A stretch of 64,000 nucleotides of DNA from Imbricaverruca yamaguchii (Eukaryota; Arthropoda; Thecostraca; Neoverrucidae), in contig JAOTOL010001498.1 in NCBI GenBank assembly GCA_034440575.1, positions 806,001 through 870,000 on the forward strand. Reading direction: 5' to 3'. Under the pieces are notes generated by a model. That model was not told the origin of the DNA. It made no database searches and saw only the letters and a list, made by a program, of their open reading frames with translations. A program made the position numbers and the translations under genes. Of the stretch, positions 1 to 10,435 are shown piece by piece (within the stretch, counting starts at the first letter, position 1; the number at the start of each line of letters is the position of its first letter).

Positions 1-126
1 CAATTAAAAACTATTCTGTCTTTCGTAAGGATGTCCTAGTTAGCACCATTGCTCTTGGTGGGGTGTTTCTGATCTGGTGTTTCTACACCACAGCGTTCCT
101 GGAAAAGAAATCGCGCTGACAACCAC

Positions 127-760
127 GTGACAGGCGGTGGCTGCACGTATCTTTCTGAACTGTCGCGCTCTTACTGTCTGCTCCCTGTACTTCCCCCTGG
201 TGTTGTATTTCCAATCAATGATATGGAGAAGCTCTTCTCTCAACTAATGCCTCCCCTCCTTTTAGGATATTTTAATTCCCATAACACTATATGGGGCTGC
301 GCTGATACTAACTCTCGTGGGCGTCTCTTGGAAAATTTCATTCTACGGACATCTTTTTGCATATTAAACACTGGAGCAGGTACCCATTTTAGCCTCCCAT
401 CAGGTCTTACTTTGACTTTGGATCTTAGTCTCGTGAGCCCACAGCTGGTTAACAGTTTTGAATGGTCGGTTGACGAGGACTCATTGGGAAGCGACCATTT
501 TCCCATCTGGCTACACTACCAAGGTAGCCCGATATTGGGACCACGACCACAGCGATGGAATTTTAAAAACTCGGACTGGGAAATGTTTGAAGACCAGGTA
601 CAGCGTGTTTTTTGTTCACACTATGATCAACCACTAATTTCAATAGATACATTTACTTCTCTCCTTTTAGAATGTGCATCAAGATGCATACCCAGAACCA
701 GTGTCCCCTTGGCGTACCCCAGTTCCTTGGTGGACGCTCGAGTGCCGGGATGCCATCCGA
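127..760 (+). pseudogene. LINE ORF2 endonuclease domain (C-terminal half)
   Basis: The reading frame carries the ending of an exonuclease-endonuclease-phosphatase (EEP) domain: a YFNSHNTIWG motif (asparagine and histidine of the DFNAHN-type motif, with D replaced by Y), a LNTG...TH segment, a DLSLVSP segment and the terminal GSDHFPI motif with the catalytic Asp-His pair. In LINEs this domain nicks the target DNA to prime reverse transcription. The Asp-to-Tyr change and the later frame loss argue that this copy is dead. The N-terminal half should lie left of the window. Confidence 0.8.
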
Positions 761-2510
761 GCCATGCGACGCGCATTTAGAACTTTCAACCGTAAGAGTA
801 CCACCACAAATTTAATAGAGTTTAGACGTGCTAGGGCTTTCGTGCGGCGTACGATACAGGAAGCAAAGTGGTCATCTTGGCGTGAGTATGTGAACTCTTT
901 GAGCCGCTTTACTCCCCACTCTCTGATCTGGTCCCGAACTAAACGGATCTCTGGCCACCTCAGTTCGATCCCTCTCCCTATATTAGTTATTGGCGATCGT
1001 GAAGTTGCTCACCCGGTGGATGTAGCCAACGAATTTGGAACCGCACTTGCTGCAAGATGTCGAACTGGTACCATTGATCCAGCCTTCCTTCGTCATAAAC
1101 GCCGCTGTGAAATGACTCGGATTGATTTTTCAACGCCTGATCGGCTTTCATATAACCAACCGTTTGCCAGATCTGAGCTGGCATCTGCCATTTCTTCGCT
1201 TGCAAGCGTCCCTGAGGGCCCGGACTGTTTACACAAGGAGTTATTGAGACATCTGCCGCAGGGAGTTACATCAGGACTTTTACGTGCATTTACCAATTTA
1301 TGGGAGCTCGGGCTATTCCCTCCATCGTGGAAGGATTCCACGATAGTCCCCCTCCTTAAACCTGGGAAAAGCGGTACCGACCCTTTGAACTACCGCCCAA
1401 TATCCTTGACATCTGCCCTTTGCAAGCTAGTGGAAAAGATGGTCAGCGTTCGTCTCATGTGGTTCCTAGAAAAACACGACCTTGCAAATTACCAATGCGG
1501 CTTCCGGAAAAAACAGAAGCACCACTGATCACATTTTATCTCTAGACACCGAGATAAGGGTTGCTTTTCGTAGAAAACGCCATCTGGAGGCCGTTTTCTT
1601 CGACATTGAGAAAGCATATAACATAGCGTCACGGAATCCTCATGAAACTCGTAAAGAATTGGGCGCTAAATGACCTTGTAGTCGGCGCGCCCTTAAGCCC
1701 AAATAATCAATCAAACTCGTAAAAAAAGGAATATATGGTCGCATGGGAATTTTCTGAGATATTTTTTGGAAAGAAAGGAGATTTCGGGTACACATTGGCT
1801 GCCATTTCTCCCGCTGGTTCATCCAGGAAAACGGTGTCCCACAGGGAAGTGTTCTCAGCGTTCCACTATTCGGTATCATGATCGATGATATCGGCGATTC
1901 CATTCCGCGGAGCATGGGGCGATCACTTTTCGTACATGATTTTGCCATTTGGTCCTGCGCTTCACGAACACCAGCATTACAACGGCAGTTGCAACTAGCA
2001 GTTTCACGCCTGGAAAAGTGGGCAAACCCCAATGGATTTTCATTCTCTGTAACGAAAACTGTCGCCCTCCATTTTTCTCGTCGCCGATGTGACCAGAACA
2101 TCGAAATTAAACTTTACGGCAGGAGTATACCCGTTCGACACGTGGTGCGATTTCTGTGGGTGAAATTTGACCAACGTCTTACATACTTGTACCACCTGAA
2201 AACTATACGTGGGAAATGTTTTAGCGCACTGAATATCATGAAATGCGTTGCTCGTGCATCTTATGATGCTGATCGAGATACGCTTATGCTGTTGTATCGT
2301 TCTCTGATACGTTCAAAGCTTGACTACGCAAGTTTTATCTATGACGGTGCTGCTGCAGCTAATAAGCATATGCTTGACACCATCCACCACACTGCTATCC
2401 GCATTGCAACTGGCGCATTTCGTACCTCACCCACAGTAAGCCTTCTAGCAGAGGCACATGAGCCGCCCCTCTGCCTGCGTAGAGAAAGGCTGGGTATGCG
2501 CTACGCCTGA
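674..2510 (+). pseudogene. LINE reverse transcriptase domain, frameshifted and interrupted
   Basis: RT motifs appear in order: KPGKSGTDPLNYRPISLTS (motif 0/1), the region ending CGFRK near 1500, FFDIEKAY (motif A) near 1600, NGVPQGSVLS (motif B) near 1835 in a second frame, and VHDFAIW at the motif C position near 1935, where the expected FADD is degenerate. The segment from 1878 continues through the thumb region. At least three frame changes, a stop and an inserted 57-bp element with an 11-bp direct repeat separate the parts. It is a pseudogene. Confidence 0.82.
1656..1712 (+). mobile_element. Tail-only LINE/SINE insertion A (57 bp) in the LINE RT
   Basis: The insert contains GGGCGC at 1661 and GCGCCC near 1687, then AAGCCCAAATAATCAATC, matching the 3' hairpin and tail of the LINE at 4156-4217. 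It is flanked by a perfect 11-bp direct repeat, AAACTCGTAAA, at 1645-1655 and 1713-1723. Removing the insert and one repeat joins two parts of the RT that read through motif A to motif B in one frame apart from one stop, so it is a secondary insertion rather than part of the RT. Confidence 0.75.
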
Positions 2511-2594
2511 AAACTTCGCCAGCTCCCTGCTCATCCCGCTTACACACATGTTTTCTCGCGACAACTGGCGACCATTTTCCCCGCAAATCGAAAC

Positions 2595-3302
2595 TTGAGT
2601 GTTGCTCCGTTCGGTGTACGCATGCGTGAAATTTTCCGAGAAAGCCGGGTCAGACTCCAAGGTATCCGGAAAGTCGAGCACACGGAGAACCCTCCATGGG
2701 AGTTGATCGCATCAGAGGTGGAGTTATCCCCTGCTAGGACCAAGCAAGCCGATGTCTCTCTGGAAGAGTTTCGCTCGCTGGCCCTTGAACGCATCGCTTC
2801 ATTTCATGAATGGGTGACCACATATACCGATGGCTCTAGAACTGATGATGGTGTTGGCAGCGCATTCGTTTGTGGCACCTTCACCCGATCATTTTCCCTC
2901 CCGAATCACGCATCTGCATACTCATCGGAACTTGTAGCCATTTTGAATGCCGTATGCTATATCGAAGTGTCAGAAGGTGATCGCCATGTGGTTTTCAATG
3001 ACTCTTTAAGTTGTCTTTTAGCCGTCAAAACATTTTATCCATCCAACCCACTTGTGCGTGATATTCTAAGGTGTCTCACTGCTGTGCACCGCTTGGGACG
3101 GCGAGTGGTTCTGTGTTGGCTTCCTGGCCATGTTGGAATTACTGGGAACGAATTGGCGGACGCTGCGACAAGGCGAGCAGCGCATTCCACGTGCATCCGG
3201 TCGCTGCCGCTTCCCGCCACAGACTATTACAGACATATTTCCGTCTTTCTCCTGGAAAAGTGGCAAACAATGTGGGACGAGACCAGTGCGAACAAGCTGT
3301 GA
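2595..3302 (+). pseudogene. LINE RNase H domain
   Basis: The translated segment has the RNase H type I order: TYTDGSR (first Asp), SAYSSELVAILNAV (Glu), FNDSLSCLLAV (second Asp, in NDS), and LPGHVGITGNELADAATR (His and last Asp). All four catalytic acids and the histidine can be seen. In I-like LINEs this domain follows the RT and degrades the RNA of the RNA:DNA hybrid. The domain is well kept although the surrounding frames are broken. Confidence 0.88.
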
Positions 3303-3317
3303 GGCATCACGCCACGT

Positions 3318-3656
3318 TTGGAACCATGGGGTTCGTCCCATCATATGCATAGAAAAGAAGAGGTGACATTATGTCGCCTCCGCATAGGGCACACTTACGC
3401 CACGCACGGTTACCTGCTGTGCGGCGGCGACAGACCCCAGTGCGCTAGATGTCTATCACCACTGACAGTGCACCATGTTTTGATCTCGTGTCCTGCATAC
3501 GCTGACGAGCGTAGACGTTACTTTGGATCTCTCCAGATGGTTTCGCTTGACAGAGTTCTTAGTGACAGCTCTGCCGTTGTACTATCGGGACAGCTGATTA
3601 ATTTTTTATCGGAAGTGTCGTTCTTAACCATATATGACCCTCATCGATATGTGTGA
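3318..3656 (+). pseudogene. LINE ORF2 C-terminal Cys/His segment
   Basis: Continues the LINE after a frame change. It shows LRIGHTYATHGYLL, then CARC, a histidine pair (VHHVLISC) and CPAYADERRRYFG, the cysteine/histidine-rich ending typical of I-like and R1-like ORF2 proteins. The stop at 3654-3656 probably marks the original end of ORF2. Confidence 0.75.
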
Positions 3657-4155
3657 TATGCAAACTTGGTAACAAAGCATAGTTACGAACTTCGGGACAA
3701 CTGTTTCGCTTTTTATCGAATGTTGCGTTCAAAGCGATTTACACACCCCACTGACGTATAGCACCATACGCTCGGAACCATGGCGTGTCGCTCCAACTGA
3801 TTTTCGCTTGCACTTGCTCTTGCTATTTCACCGTTTCACTGATGTTGAAGTAACATCAGTAACATTTCACTGTTCCACTGATGTGTGCTGGCGCTTGCTC
3901 TTTCTGTCTCACTGATGTTGCTCCCGTTTCACTGTTCTACTGATGTTTGATCGCGCTTGCTCTTTCTGCTTCACTGTTTCACTGTTACTTCCGTTTCACT
4001 ATTTCACTGATGTTACTCCCGTTTCATTGTTTCACTGATGTTTGATTGCGCTTGCTCTTTTCTTTCACTGTTTCACTGATATCTGCCCGTATTCTGAATG
4101 TTCGTGTACTACTGTTGGCACCAATCATCATAAGCTGTCAATCTAACATTGTTAT
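3657..4155 (+). other. LINE 3' untranslated region with internal short repeats
   Basis: No coding potential. Between about 3780 and 4090 variants of TTTCACTGATGTT and CGCTTGCTCTTTC alternate, an irregular tandem repeat of 20-60 bp spacing. It sits between the ORF2 stop and the tail module at 4156. Confidence 0.6.
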
Positions 4156-4217
4156 GGGCGCTGTATGACCGAAGCAGTCAAAGAGCCCCTAAGCCCAAAT
4201 AACTCACTAACTAACTA
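4156..4217 (+). mobile_element. LINE 3' tail: hairpin plus (AACT)-type repeats (copy B)
   Basis: Begins GGGCGCTGTATGACC and ends in AAGCCCAAATAACTCACTAACTAACTAG. It has the architecture of the tail-only insertions (GGGCGC stem, ACC..GC loop, CCC, then AAATAACTAAC). It lies 500 bp after the ORF2 stop with no visible flanking duplication, so I read it as the genuine 3' end of this LINE. An independent insertion cannot be excluded because the LINE 5' end is off-window. Confidence 0.6.
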
Positions 4218-4302
4218 GAAACCCAATCCGACAATCAGGTCCAGCATGGGACTAGTATGCTCAGTATAGTTCGTGCTATGTGAGGATGTGCAGTATAGGG
4301 AG

Positions 4303-5197
4303 TTAACCATCTCTTCTGTCAGATCCTCACACCCGGACTCGGGAGGCGGGGGGGGGTCGTTAGGGCCCCTCTAATCTCCAAACTAAGCGTCGCACGAAAA
4401 CGGAATAGATGTCATCGGAAAGCACTCAACGAGTAGGGCCAGACACTACCACCAAAAAATGTCCCCCAAAAAGTGACGTCACTAGGGGCCTTGGTTTTCA
4501 CGACTGACATCATGTTTGTGGCTCTGGGCAGTTAATTTTTATGGTCGAGGCGCCCCAAAACCCAAATAACTAACCAACTAACTGGGCAGTTCATTTTGAG
4601 GGAGATTTGAAAAGAAATAATATTATTTGAAATCAGAAAAAGAAAGCGAAATCGACCAGGAGCATAACATTTTTTGCCACCCAAAAATGAAAGTTTTTCT
4701 CTACAAATTTTTGGTTTTCAGGTATTCTTCAATTTTCCTTTTCTAATGGGTAGAGGGGACCGAAAAATGTTGTTCGGAGTCAACTTTCTCCAATACAAAA
4801 TGCTTACTTTAGCCAGAATCTTTGGCTTTAACTCTAATGGGCAAATATACAAAACTACTAAGTAATCAAAAACGGAAAAAAGAGAAAAAATCCTCTAGTG
4901 CGCTTTGTTGCATCCATAAAGATAAGCAAACGCTGAAAGTTTCACTAAGATATGTTTGTCCGTTAAAGCGTGACGACTGGTTGAACTTTTTTAGGTGACC
5001 TCACTTGACCTTGACTAACTCGTTGTCCCTAGATGACCTTTCAAAATTTTGACACAACATGCCAAATTGATGTGGGAAAAGGTACGCCAAATTTCGGCGC
5101 TCTGCCGCGCGTCGTTCTTTGACTGTGCGCAGAAAACCTTGAGAATGGGGAGGGGGCTCGTCGTCAACGACCCCCCCCCCGAGGCGGCGCGGGTTAA
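4303..5197 (-). mobile_element. TTAA-flanked MITE, family F1, copy 1 (reverse orientation)
   Basis: About 0.9 kb, without coding capacity, bounded by TTAA on both sides (4303-4306 and 5194-5197). Its sequence aligns in reverse complement along its length with the copies at 10436-11267 and 12206-13058: terminal CCTCACACCC...GGAGG with a G/C homopolymer, GTCGCACGAAAACG, GTGACGTCACT, TAGAGGGGACCGAAAAA, GCAAACGCTGAAAGTTTCA, and a terminal GGCGCGGGTTAA. TTAA target duplication and termini starting with C are features of piggyBac-type elements (inference). It contains a 42-bp insertion at 4540-4581 that the other copies lack. Confidence 0.7.
4540..4581 (+). mobile_element. Tail-only insertion C (42 bp) inside the F1 MITE
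   Basis: The insert ends GGCGCCCCAAAACCCAAATAACTAAC-type sequence. It is flanked by a 16-bp direct repeat with one mismatch, CTGGGCAGTT(A/C)ATTTT, at 4524-4539 and 4582-4597. The paralogous MITE copies (reverse complement, near 11035-11050 and 12815-12835) carry a single copy of the corresponding site and no insert, so they act as empty-site controls. Confidence 0.8.
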
Positions 5198-5949
5198 TGG
5201 GATGAGAATGATTGTGTTAAAAATATATAATATGTACTAGGGTTGCCACTTTTTAGCACTGTGGCACAGCACAGCAATCCGTAAAATGGCACATGTGCTT
5301 TTGCTGTGCCATATCACAATTGATATGATATGGCAATGCCGGTATATCCCTTGTAGCAAGATTGAAGTATAGCTATGAAATTGCTTTAATGCTGAACCCA
5401 AGGTGCCAAGGTTGCCAGGAGAAAAGGCGCATGCAAAGATGTGTAGAAGAACCTCGAAATATAGAAACAGTGCTAAGGTTGCCATGATGTGGAATGCTTT
5501 GCAGCTCTTGTATTGTTTGTTTTACTATCAATGAATTCCTACTTAAAATGATCCCCTTTCTTTTCCATTGCCTTTTGGGGTGCCATCATCCAGCTTGCTG
5601 TGCGATGCCCATGCCATGCCAGAATTTGGAGAGAAAAAGTGGCAACTCTAATCTGTACGCCTTCAAAATACTGCCACAAAACGGAACGTGAACTGCCGAC
5701 AGAAGGCAAAAGAAAAGTGTGAGGGCGAGGGGAGTTGATAATATCACTGCCATCATAACAATCGTGTAGTCAGAATTGAGTAGCTGTTTGGTGAAAGCTG
5801 TCGACGAATTACAGCTGCACTTGACCCTGCGATGCAGAGTGCAAATATGCCCCGGTGCATATGCACATGATGTTGCGTGCAAATGTCAGCTCAGCATGTG
5901 TGTGCCAATGTTGATTAAAAGTGATGACAGGGCAGCCATGCGGCCCTTG
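5198..5949. other. Unassigned spacer between MITE and minisatellite
   Basis: Mixed-composition DNA. Short open frames exist on both strands but none has a recognisable domain or splice context. I see no repeat, RNA gene or promoter here. Confidence 0.4.
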
Positions 5950-7876
5950 CGGATCGGGTCCCCGATACCCTCACACAACACGGGCACGCACGTGCTCTCA
6001 CCAGCAGTCGGGTGGATCGGGTCCCCGATACCCTCACACAACACGGGCACGCACGTGCTCTCACCGGCAGTCTGGTGGATCGGGTCCTCGATACCGTCAC
6101 ACACAAGCACGGGCACGCACGTGCTCTCACCGGCAGTCGGGTGGATCGGGTCCTCGATACCGTCACACACAACACGGGCACGCACGTGCTCTCACCGGCA
6201 GTCGGGTGGATCGGGTCCTCGATACCGTCACACACAACACGGGCACGCACGTGCTCTCACCGGCAGTCGGGTGGATCGGGTCCTCGATACCGTCACACAC
6301 AACACGGGCACGCACGTGCTCTCACCAGCAGTCGGGTGGATCGAGTCCCCGATACCCTCACACAACACGGGCACGCACGTGCTCTCACCGGCAGTCGGGT
6401 GGATCGGGTCCTCGATACCGTCACACACAACACGGGCACGCACGTGCTCTCACCAGCAGTCTGGTGGATCGGGTCCCCGATACCGTCACACACAACACGG
6501 GCACGCACGTGCTCTCGCCGGCAGTCTGGTGGATCGAGTCCCCGATACCCTCACACAACACGGGCACGCACGTGCTCTCACCGGCAGTCTGGTGGATCGA
6601 GTCCCCGATACCCTCACACAACACGGGCACGCACGTGCTCTCACCGGCAGTCGGGTGGATCGGGTCCCCGATACCGTCACACACAACACGGGCACGCACG
6701 TGCTCTCACCGGCAGTCTGGTGGATCGGGTCCTCGATAACGTCACACACAATACGGGCACGCACGTGCTCTCACCGGCAGTCTGGTGGATCGGGTCCTCG
6801 ATACCGTCACACACAACACGGGCACGCACGTGCTCTCACCGGCAGTCGGGTGGATCGGGTCCTCGATACCGTCACACAACACGGGCACGCACGTGCTCTC
6901 ACCGGCAGTCGGGTGGATCGGGTCCCCGATAACCGTCACACACAACACGGGCACGCACGTGCTCTCGCCAGCAGTCTGGTGGATCGGGTCCCCGATACCC
7001 ACACACAACACGGGCACGCACGTGCTCTCACCGGCAGTCTGGTGGTTCGGGTCCTCGATACCGTCACACACAACACGGGCACGCACGTGCTCTCACCGGC
7101 AGTCGGGTGGATCGGGTCCTCGATACCGTCACACACAACACGGGCACGCACGTGCTCTCACCGGCAGTCGGGTGGATCGGGTCCTCGGTACCGTCACACA
7201 CAACACGGGCACGCACGTGCTCTCACCGGCAGTCTGGTGGATCGGGTCCCCGATACCCTCACACAACACGGGCACGCACGTGCTCTCACCGGCAGTCGGG
7301 TGGATCGGGTCCTCGATACCGTCACACACAACACGGGCACGCACGTGCTCTCACCAGCAGTCGGGTGGATCGGGTCCTCGATACCCTCACACAACACGGG
7401 CACGCACGTGCTCTCACCGGCAGTCTGGTGGTTCGGGTCCCCGATACCGTCACACACAACACGGGCACGCACGTGCTCTCACCGGCAGTCTGGTGGTTCG
7501 GGTCCTCGGTACCGTCACACACAACACGGGCACGCACGTGCTCTCGCCAGCAGTCTGGTGGATCGAGTCCCCGATACCCTCACACAACACGGGCACGCAC
7601 GTGCTCTCACCGGCAGTCTGGTGGTTCGGGTCCCCGATACCGTCACACACAACACGGGCACGCACGTGCTCTCACCGGCAGTCGGGTGGATCGGGTCCTC
7701 GATACCGTCACACACAACACGGGCACGCACGTGCTCTCACCGGCAGTCGGGTGGATCGGGTCCCCGATACCGTCACACACAACACGGGCACGCACGTGCT
7801 CTCACCGGCAGTCGGGTGGATCGGGTCCTCGATACCGTCACACACAACACGGGCACGCACGTGCTCTCACCGGCAG
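5950..7876. repeat. 65-bp minisatellite, 30 units, each with CACGTG
   Basis: Thirty units of 65 bp (some 63 bp where ACACACAACACG is shortened to ACACAACACG). Each has a core ACGGGCACGCACGTGCTCTC followed by a variable GGTGGATCGGGTCC(T/C)CGATACC segment. Units differ by a few substitutions (T/G at GGCAGTCTGG versus GGCAGTCGGG, for example). Every unit holds the palindrome GCACGTGC, a canonical E-box core. Because 65 is not a multiple of three and all frames happen to be open, very long overlapping reading frames arise on both strands; these are by-products of the repeat. The array ends 155 bp before a TATA box. Confidence 0.95.
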
Positions 7877-8030
7877 CTTGTCGTCTGCCGTTTCGTTGGC
7901 GAAGCACACAGGGGTTGATCAGACATGTGGTTGGTGGTCGACTGCGGCGCCTGTCTGTGCGAAACTGAGCGCGTGACCCTGATCGTCTATTACTCGCGGT
8001 TCTCCGACCCCACCCCTGCGCAACGGTGCA

Positions 8031-8067
8031 ATATATAAGGCGGCCGGCGCAGTGGCAAGACATCAGT
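8031..8067 (+). promoter_or_regulatory. Core promoter of cuticular protein gene 1 (TATA and initiator)
   Basis: ATATATAA at 8031-8038 is followed by the arthropod-type initiator TCAGT at 8063-8067, whose A (8065) lies about 32 bp downstream of the TATA start, the usual spacing. The same ACATCAGTCTCC start-site context is found upstream of the second cuticular gene (minus strand, near 15969-15975). The predicted 5' UTR to the ATG at 8096 is about 30 nt. Confidence 0.75.
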
Positions 8068-8095
8068 CTCCCCACCAGCTCCAGCCAGCAACAAT

Positions 8096-9656
8096 ATGAA
8101 GGTAAGAACTGGCTGCGGCTAACACCATGGTTCATGGCAAGTCGCTGGCGTCGTGGCATGAGCGTCATCCCCATGACGTTTATTTATTTTGTTTAATTAG
8201 CATTTTTAATCCGGCAATTCCCCGAAGCGACATGCTACTTACTGATGCTAACGTAGATGAACATGCAGTACACGTTCACACAAAACACAAGCGAGCAAAC
8301 GGCAGCGGCATCCTGTGACGTCTGGCACAGGCCAACTAAGTTGACGAGCTGGACCAGTAGATCTCACTGGCTGTTATCTGATACAATAGTTTTGTTTTAG
8401 TGATAACATGCGTCATCCATCACAGTTGCATTTTCTTGTCATCTAAAATGGTATGTTTGCTTCAGCTTTCTCCACCATGATGGTGTAACACCTCATGTTT
8501 TGTTTTTACTCTCAGAAACGATGGTTCACACGGATGCTGTGTGCAACATTATTTCAAAAGACTTTGTTTGATTACATTATTTCAAATGACTTTTGTTTCC
8601 ATCATTAACAAACTTTTCGAAGAAATAAGACTGCCATGATTAATATGGGTTTTTGTGTTCCAGGTGATCGTTTTGGCCGCTGTCCTGTCCGCCGCTGTTG
8701 CGCAGGGCCCTGCCTACCGACCGGCGCCTTCTTATGCCCCTACCCCTGTACACCGCGCCGCCCCCGTCTACCGGCCGACACCCTCTTACGCCCCGGCACC
8801 AGCCCCTTCATACCGCGCGGCGCCCTCCTATGCGCCGTCCTACAAGGAGCCGCAGTACTACGCACAGCCGTACCAGTTTGAGTACGCCGTCAACGACCAT
8901 TACACGGGCACGGTGTTCTCGCAGAACGAGAACAGCGACACCAAAGTGGTGCAGGGCTACTACTCGGTAAACCTTCCCGACGGACGTGTCCAGCACGTCT
9001 CCTACACGGCCGACAACGAGGGATACGGCGGCTACAACGCCCAGGTCACCTATGACGGCGAGGCCCAGTACCCAGACAGCAGCGCCACCTACGCCCCGGC
9101 TCGCTCCTACGCCCCTGCCCACCAGCCAAGTGGCTCGTATGCCCCGGCTCCCTCCTACAAGCCCGCTCGCTCGTACTCTCCTGCTCCTGCTCCATCTTAC
9201 AAGCCCGCCCGCTCGTACTCTCCTGCTCCTGCTCCCTCTTACAAGCCTGCCCGCTCGTATTCTCCTGCTCCTGCTCCCTCTTACAAGCCTGCCCGCTCGT
9301 ATTCTCCTGCTCCTGCTCCCTCTTACCAGCCTGCTCGCTCGTATTCCCATACTCCTGCTCCCGCCTATAAGCCCGCCCACTCGTATTCTCCTACTCCTGT
9401 TCGCTCGTACCAGCCTGTCCGCTCCTACGCCCCGGCTCCTGCATATAAACCTGCCCCCTCTTACCAACCCGCACACTCATACGCCCCGGCTCCCACTTAT
9501 AAGCCTGCCCCCTCTTACCAACCAGCCCGCTCCTACGCCCCGGCTCCTGCCTATGAACCCGCGCATTCCTACTCCCCTGCTCCCACCTACCAGCCTGCCC
9601 CTGCTTCCTCTTACCATCCGGCCGACTCCTATGGCGCTCCGTCCACCTCATATTAG
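8096..9656 (+). CDS. RR-type cuticular protein (chitin-binding), two exons
   Basis: A secreted structural protein of the exoskeleton. Exon 1 codes only Met-Lys (8096-8101) and is followed by GTAAGA. Exon 2 starts at 8664 after TTCCAG and ends with a stop at 9654-9656, giving 332 residues. A tiny first exon interrupting the signal peptide is typical of arthropod cuticle genes. Residues 1-15 form a signal peptide (MKVIVLAAVLSAAVA). About residues 72-137 are a Rebers-Riddiford (chitin_bind_4) domain, RR-2-like: YQFEYAVND, TG, VVQGYYSVNLPDGR, VSYTADNEGYGGYNAQVTY. The rest is Pro/Ala/Tyr/Ser-rich, with repeats of the type SYAPAP and SYKPARSYSPAPAP, as in pro-resilin-like proteins where tyrosines cross-link. 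The intron is 562 bp. An AATATA near 9761 could serve polyadenylation. Intact, unlike its sister at 14506-15940. Confidence 0.93.
8102..8663 (+). other. Intron of cuticular protein gene 1
   Basis: Begins GTAAGA and ends TTCCAG, phase 0 after codon 2. No embedded element or RNA gene was recognised. Confidence 0.85.
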
Positions 9657-9805
9657 CGTTTCATTTGAAGTAACGGCCAACGAGTTGAGTATTTGTCGTC
9701 ATAATTTATTTGTTTCCTTGTGTATGTCTGTGGTATTTGTCCGACGTTTACGATGTTTGTAATATAATGTTTCTGCATGCAAACAGTTTGTGGTGAAATG
9801 TACAA

Positions 9806-10072
9806 GGTGCATGCGGTGTCATCTGATGCCACCGACACCGTACAGTGGAAACACCAAGCAGGGTGATGCCATCTGATGCCATCAGCACGGCACAGTGGAA
9901 ACACCAAGCGGGGGCGTATGGTGCCATCTCATGCCACCGACACTGTACAGTGGAAACACCAACACAGGGTGCATATGGTGCTGTCTGATGCCATCGGCAC
10001 TGTATGGTGGGACACCAAGCTGGGCTTGTGTGATGCTTCGACTCTGCACAGTGGAAACACCGAGCAAGGTGC
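9806..10072. repeat. Degenerate ~60-bp tandem repeat downstream of cuticular gene 1
   Basis: About four to five units with the core GATGCCA(T/C)C(G/A)(A/G)CAC...ACAGTGGAAACACCAAGC. Units vary in length and sequence. It lies 150 bp after the cuticular gene stop and has no coding signal. Confidence 0.8.
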
Positions 10073-10435
10073 CGGGTACCGTTTTGTGTGCCGGAGCTCC
10101 GTCGTTCTTCTGCGCTCATTGATATACGTTTCTTGGTCAGCTCCTGCCCCACAAGTGGCAACAGATGAGCAGTAATACCGTGGGGGTCAAGGTCGGCCTG
10201 CAAGTCAGTCCGCATCCCTCACGCAATTCCTTGGTACGCTACTGGAGCAGGGATGCTGGTAGTTCAGATGTAAAGTAGATCTAGATTTAGTAGATGTTGC
10301 CAGCACTAGTAACGTACAAATGCGTTATTATTTACATCATTCATGTATTTATCATCATTGAGTTAGCGATGTCGTTTTGCTAGGCATGTTACGGTAAGAA
10401 TACGGTAAGAATATCCCTAGTAGTGAAGTCGTATA
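10073..10435. other. Unassigned intergenic spacer
   Basis: No gene, repeat or regulatory site recognised between the minisatellite and the first TTAA of the MITE array. Confidence 0.4.

Larger units (their letters stand above)
1..4217 (+). mobile_element. I-like non-LTR retrotransposon (LINE), decayed, open at the window's left edge
   Basis: The remains of one LINE ORF2 run left to right: apurinic-type endonuclease, reverse transcriptase, RNase H and a Cys/His C-terminal segment, then a 3' UTR and a repeat tail. An RNase H domain after the RT points to the I-like group of non-LTR elements (family knowledge). The frame changes several times (about positions 680, 1500, 1640, 1720, 2510 and 3310), so no full protein can be made. 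The RT is interrupted by a 57-bp insertion at 1656-1712. The 3' end (4156-4217) is a hairpin followed by AACT-type repeats, the same module found as tiny independent insertions elsewhere in the window. The 5' end and any left target-site duplication lie outside the window. Confidence 0.85.

Noticed and set aside
5776..7976. Very long overlapping open frames (up to 730 codons) on both strands
   Set aside because: They follow from the 65-bp repeat being free of stops in all frames; the translation simply cycles through three frames every 195 bp. No start context, domain or splice signal.
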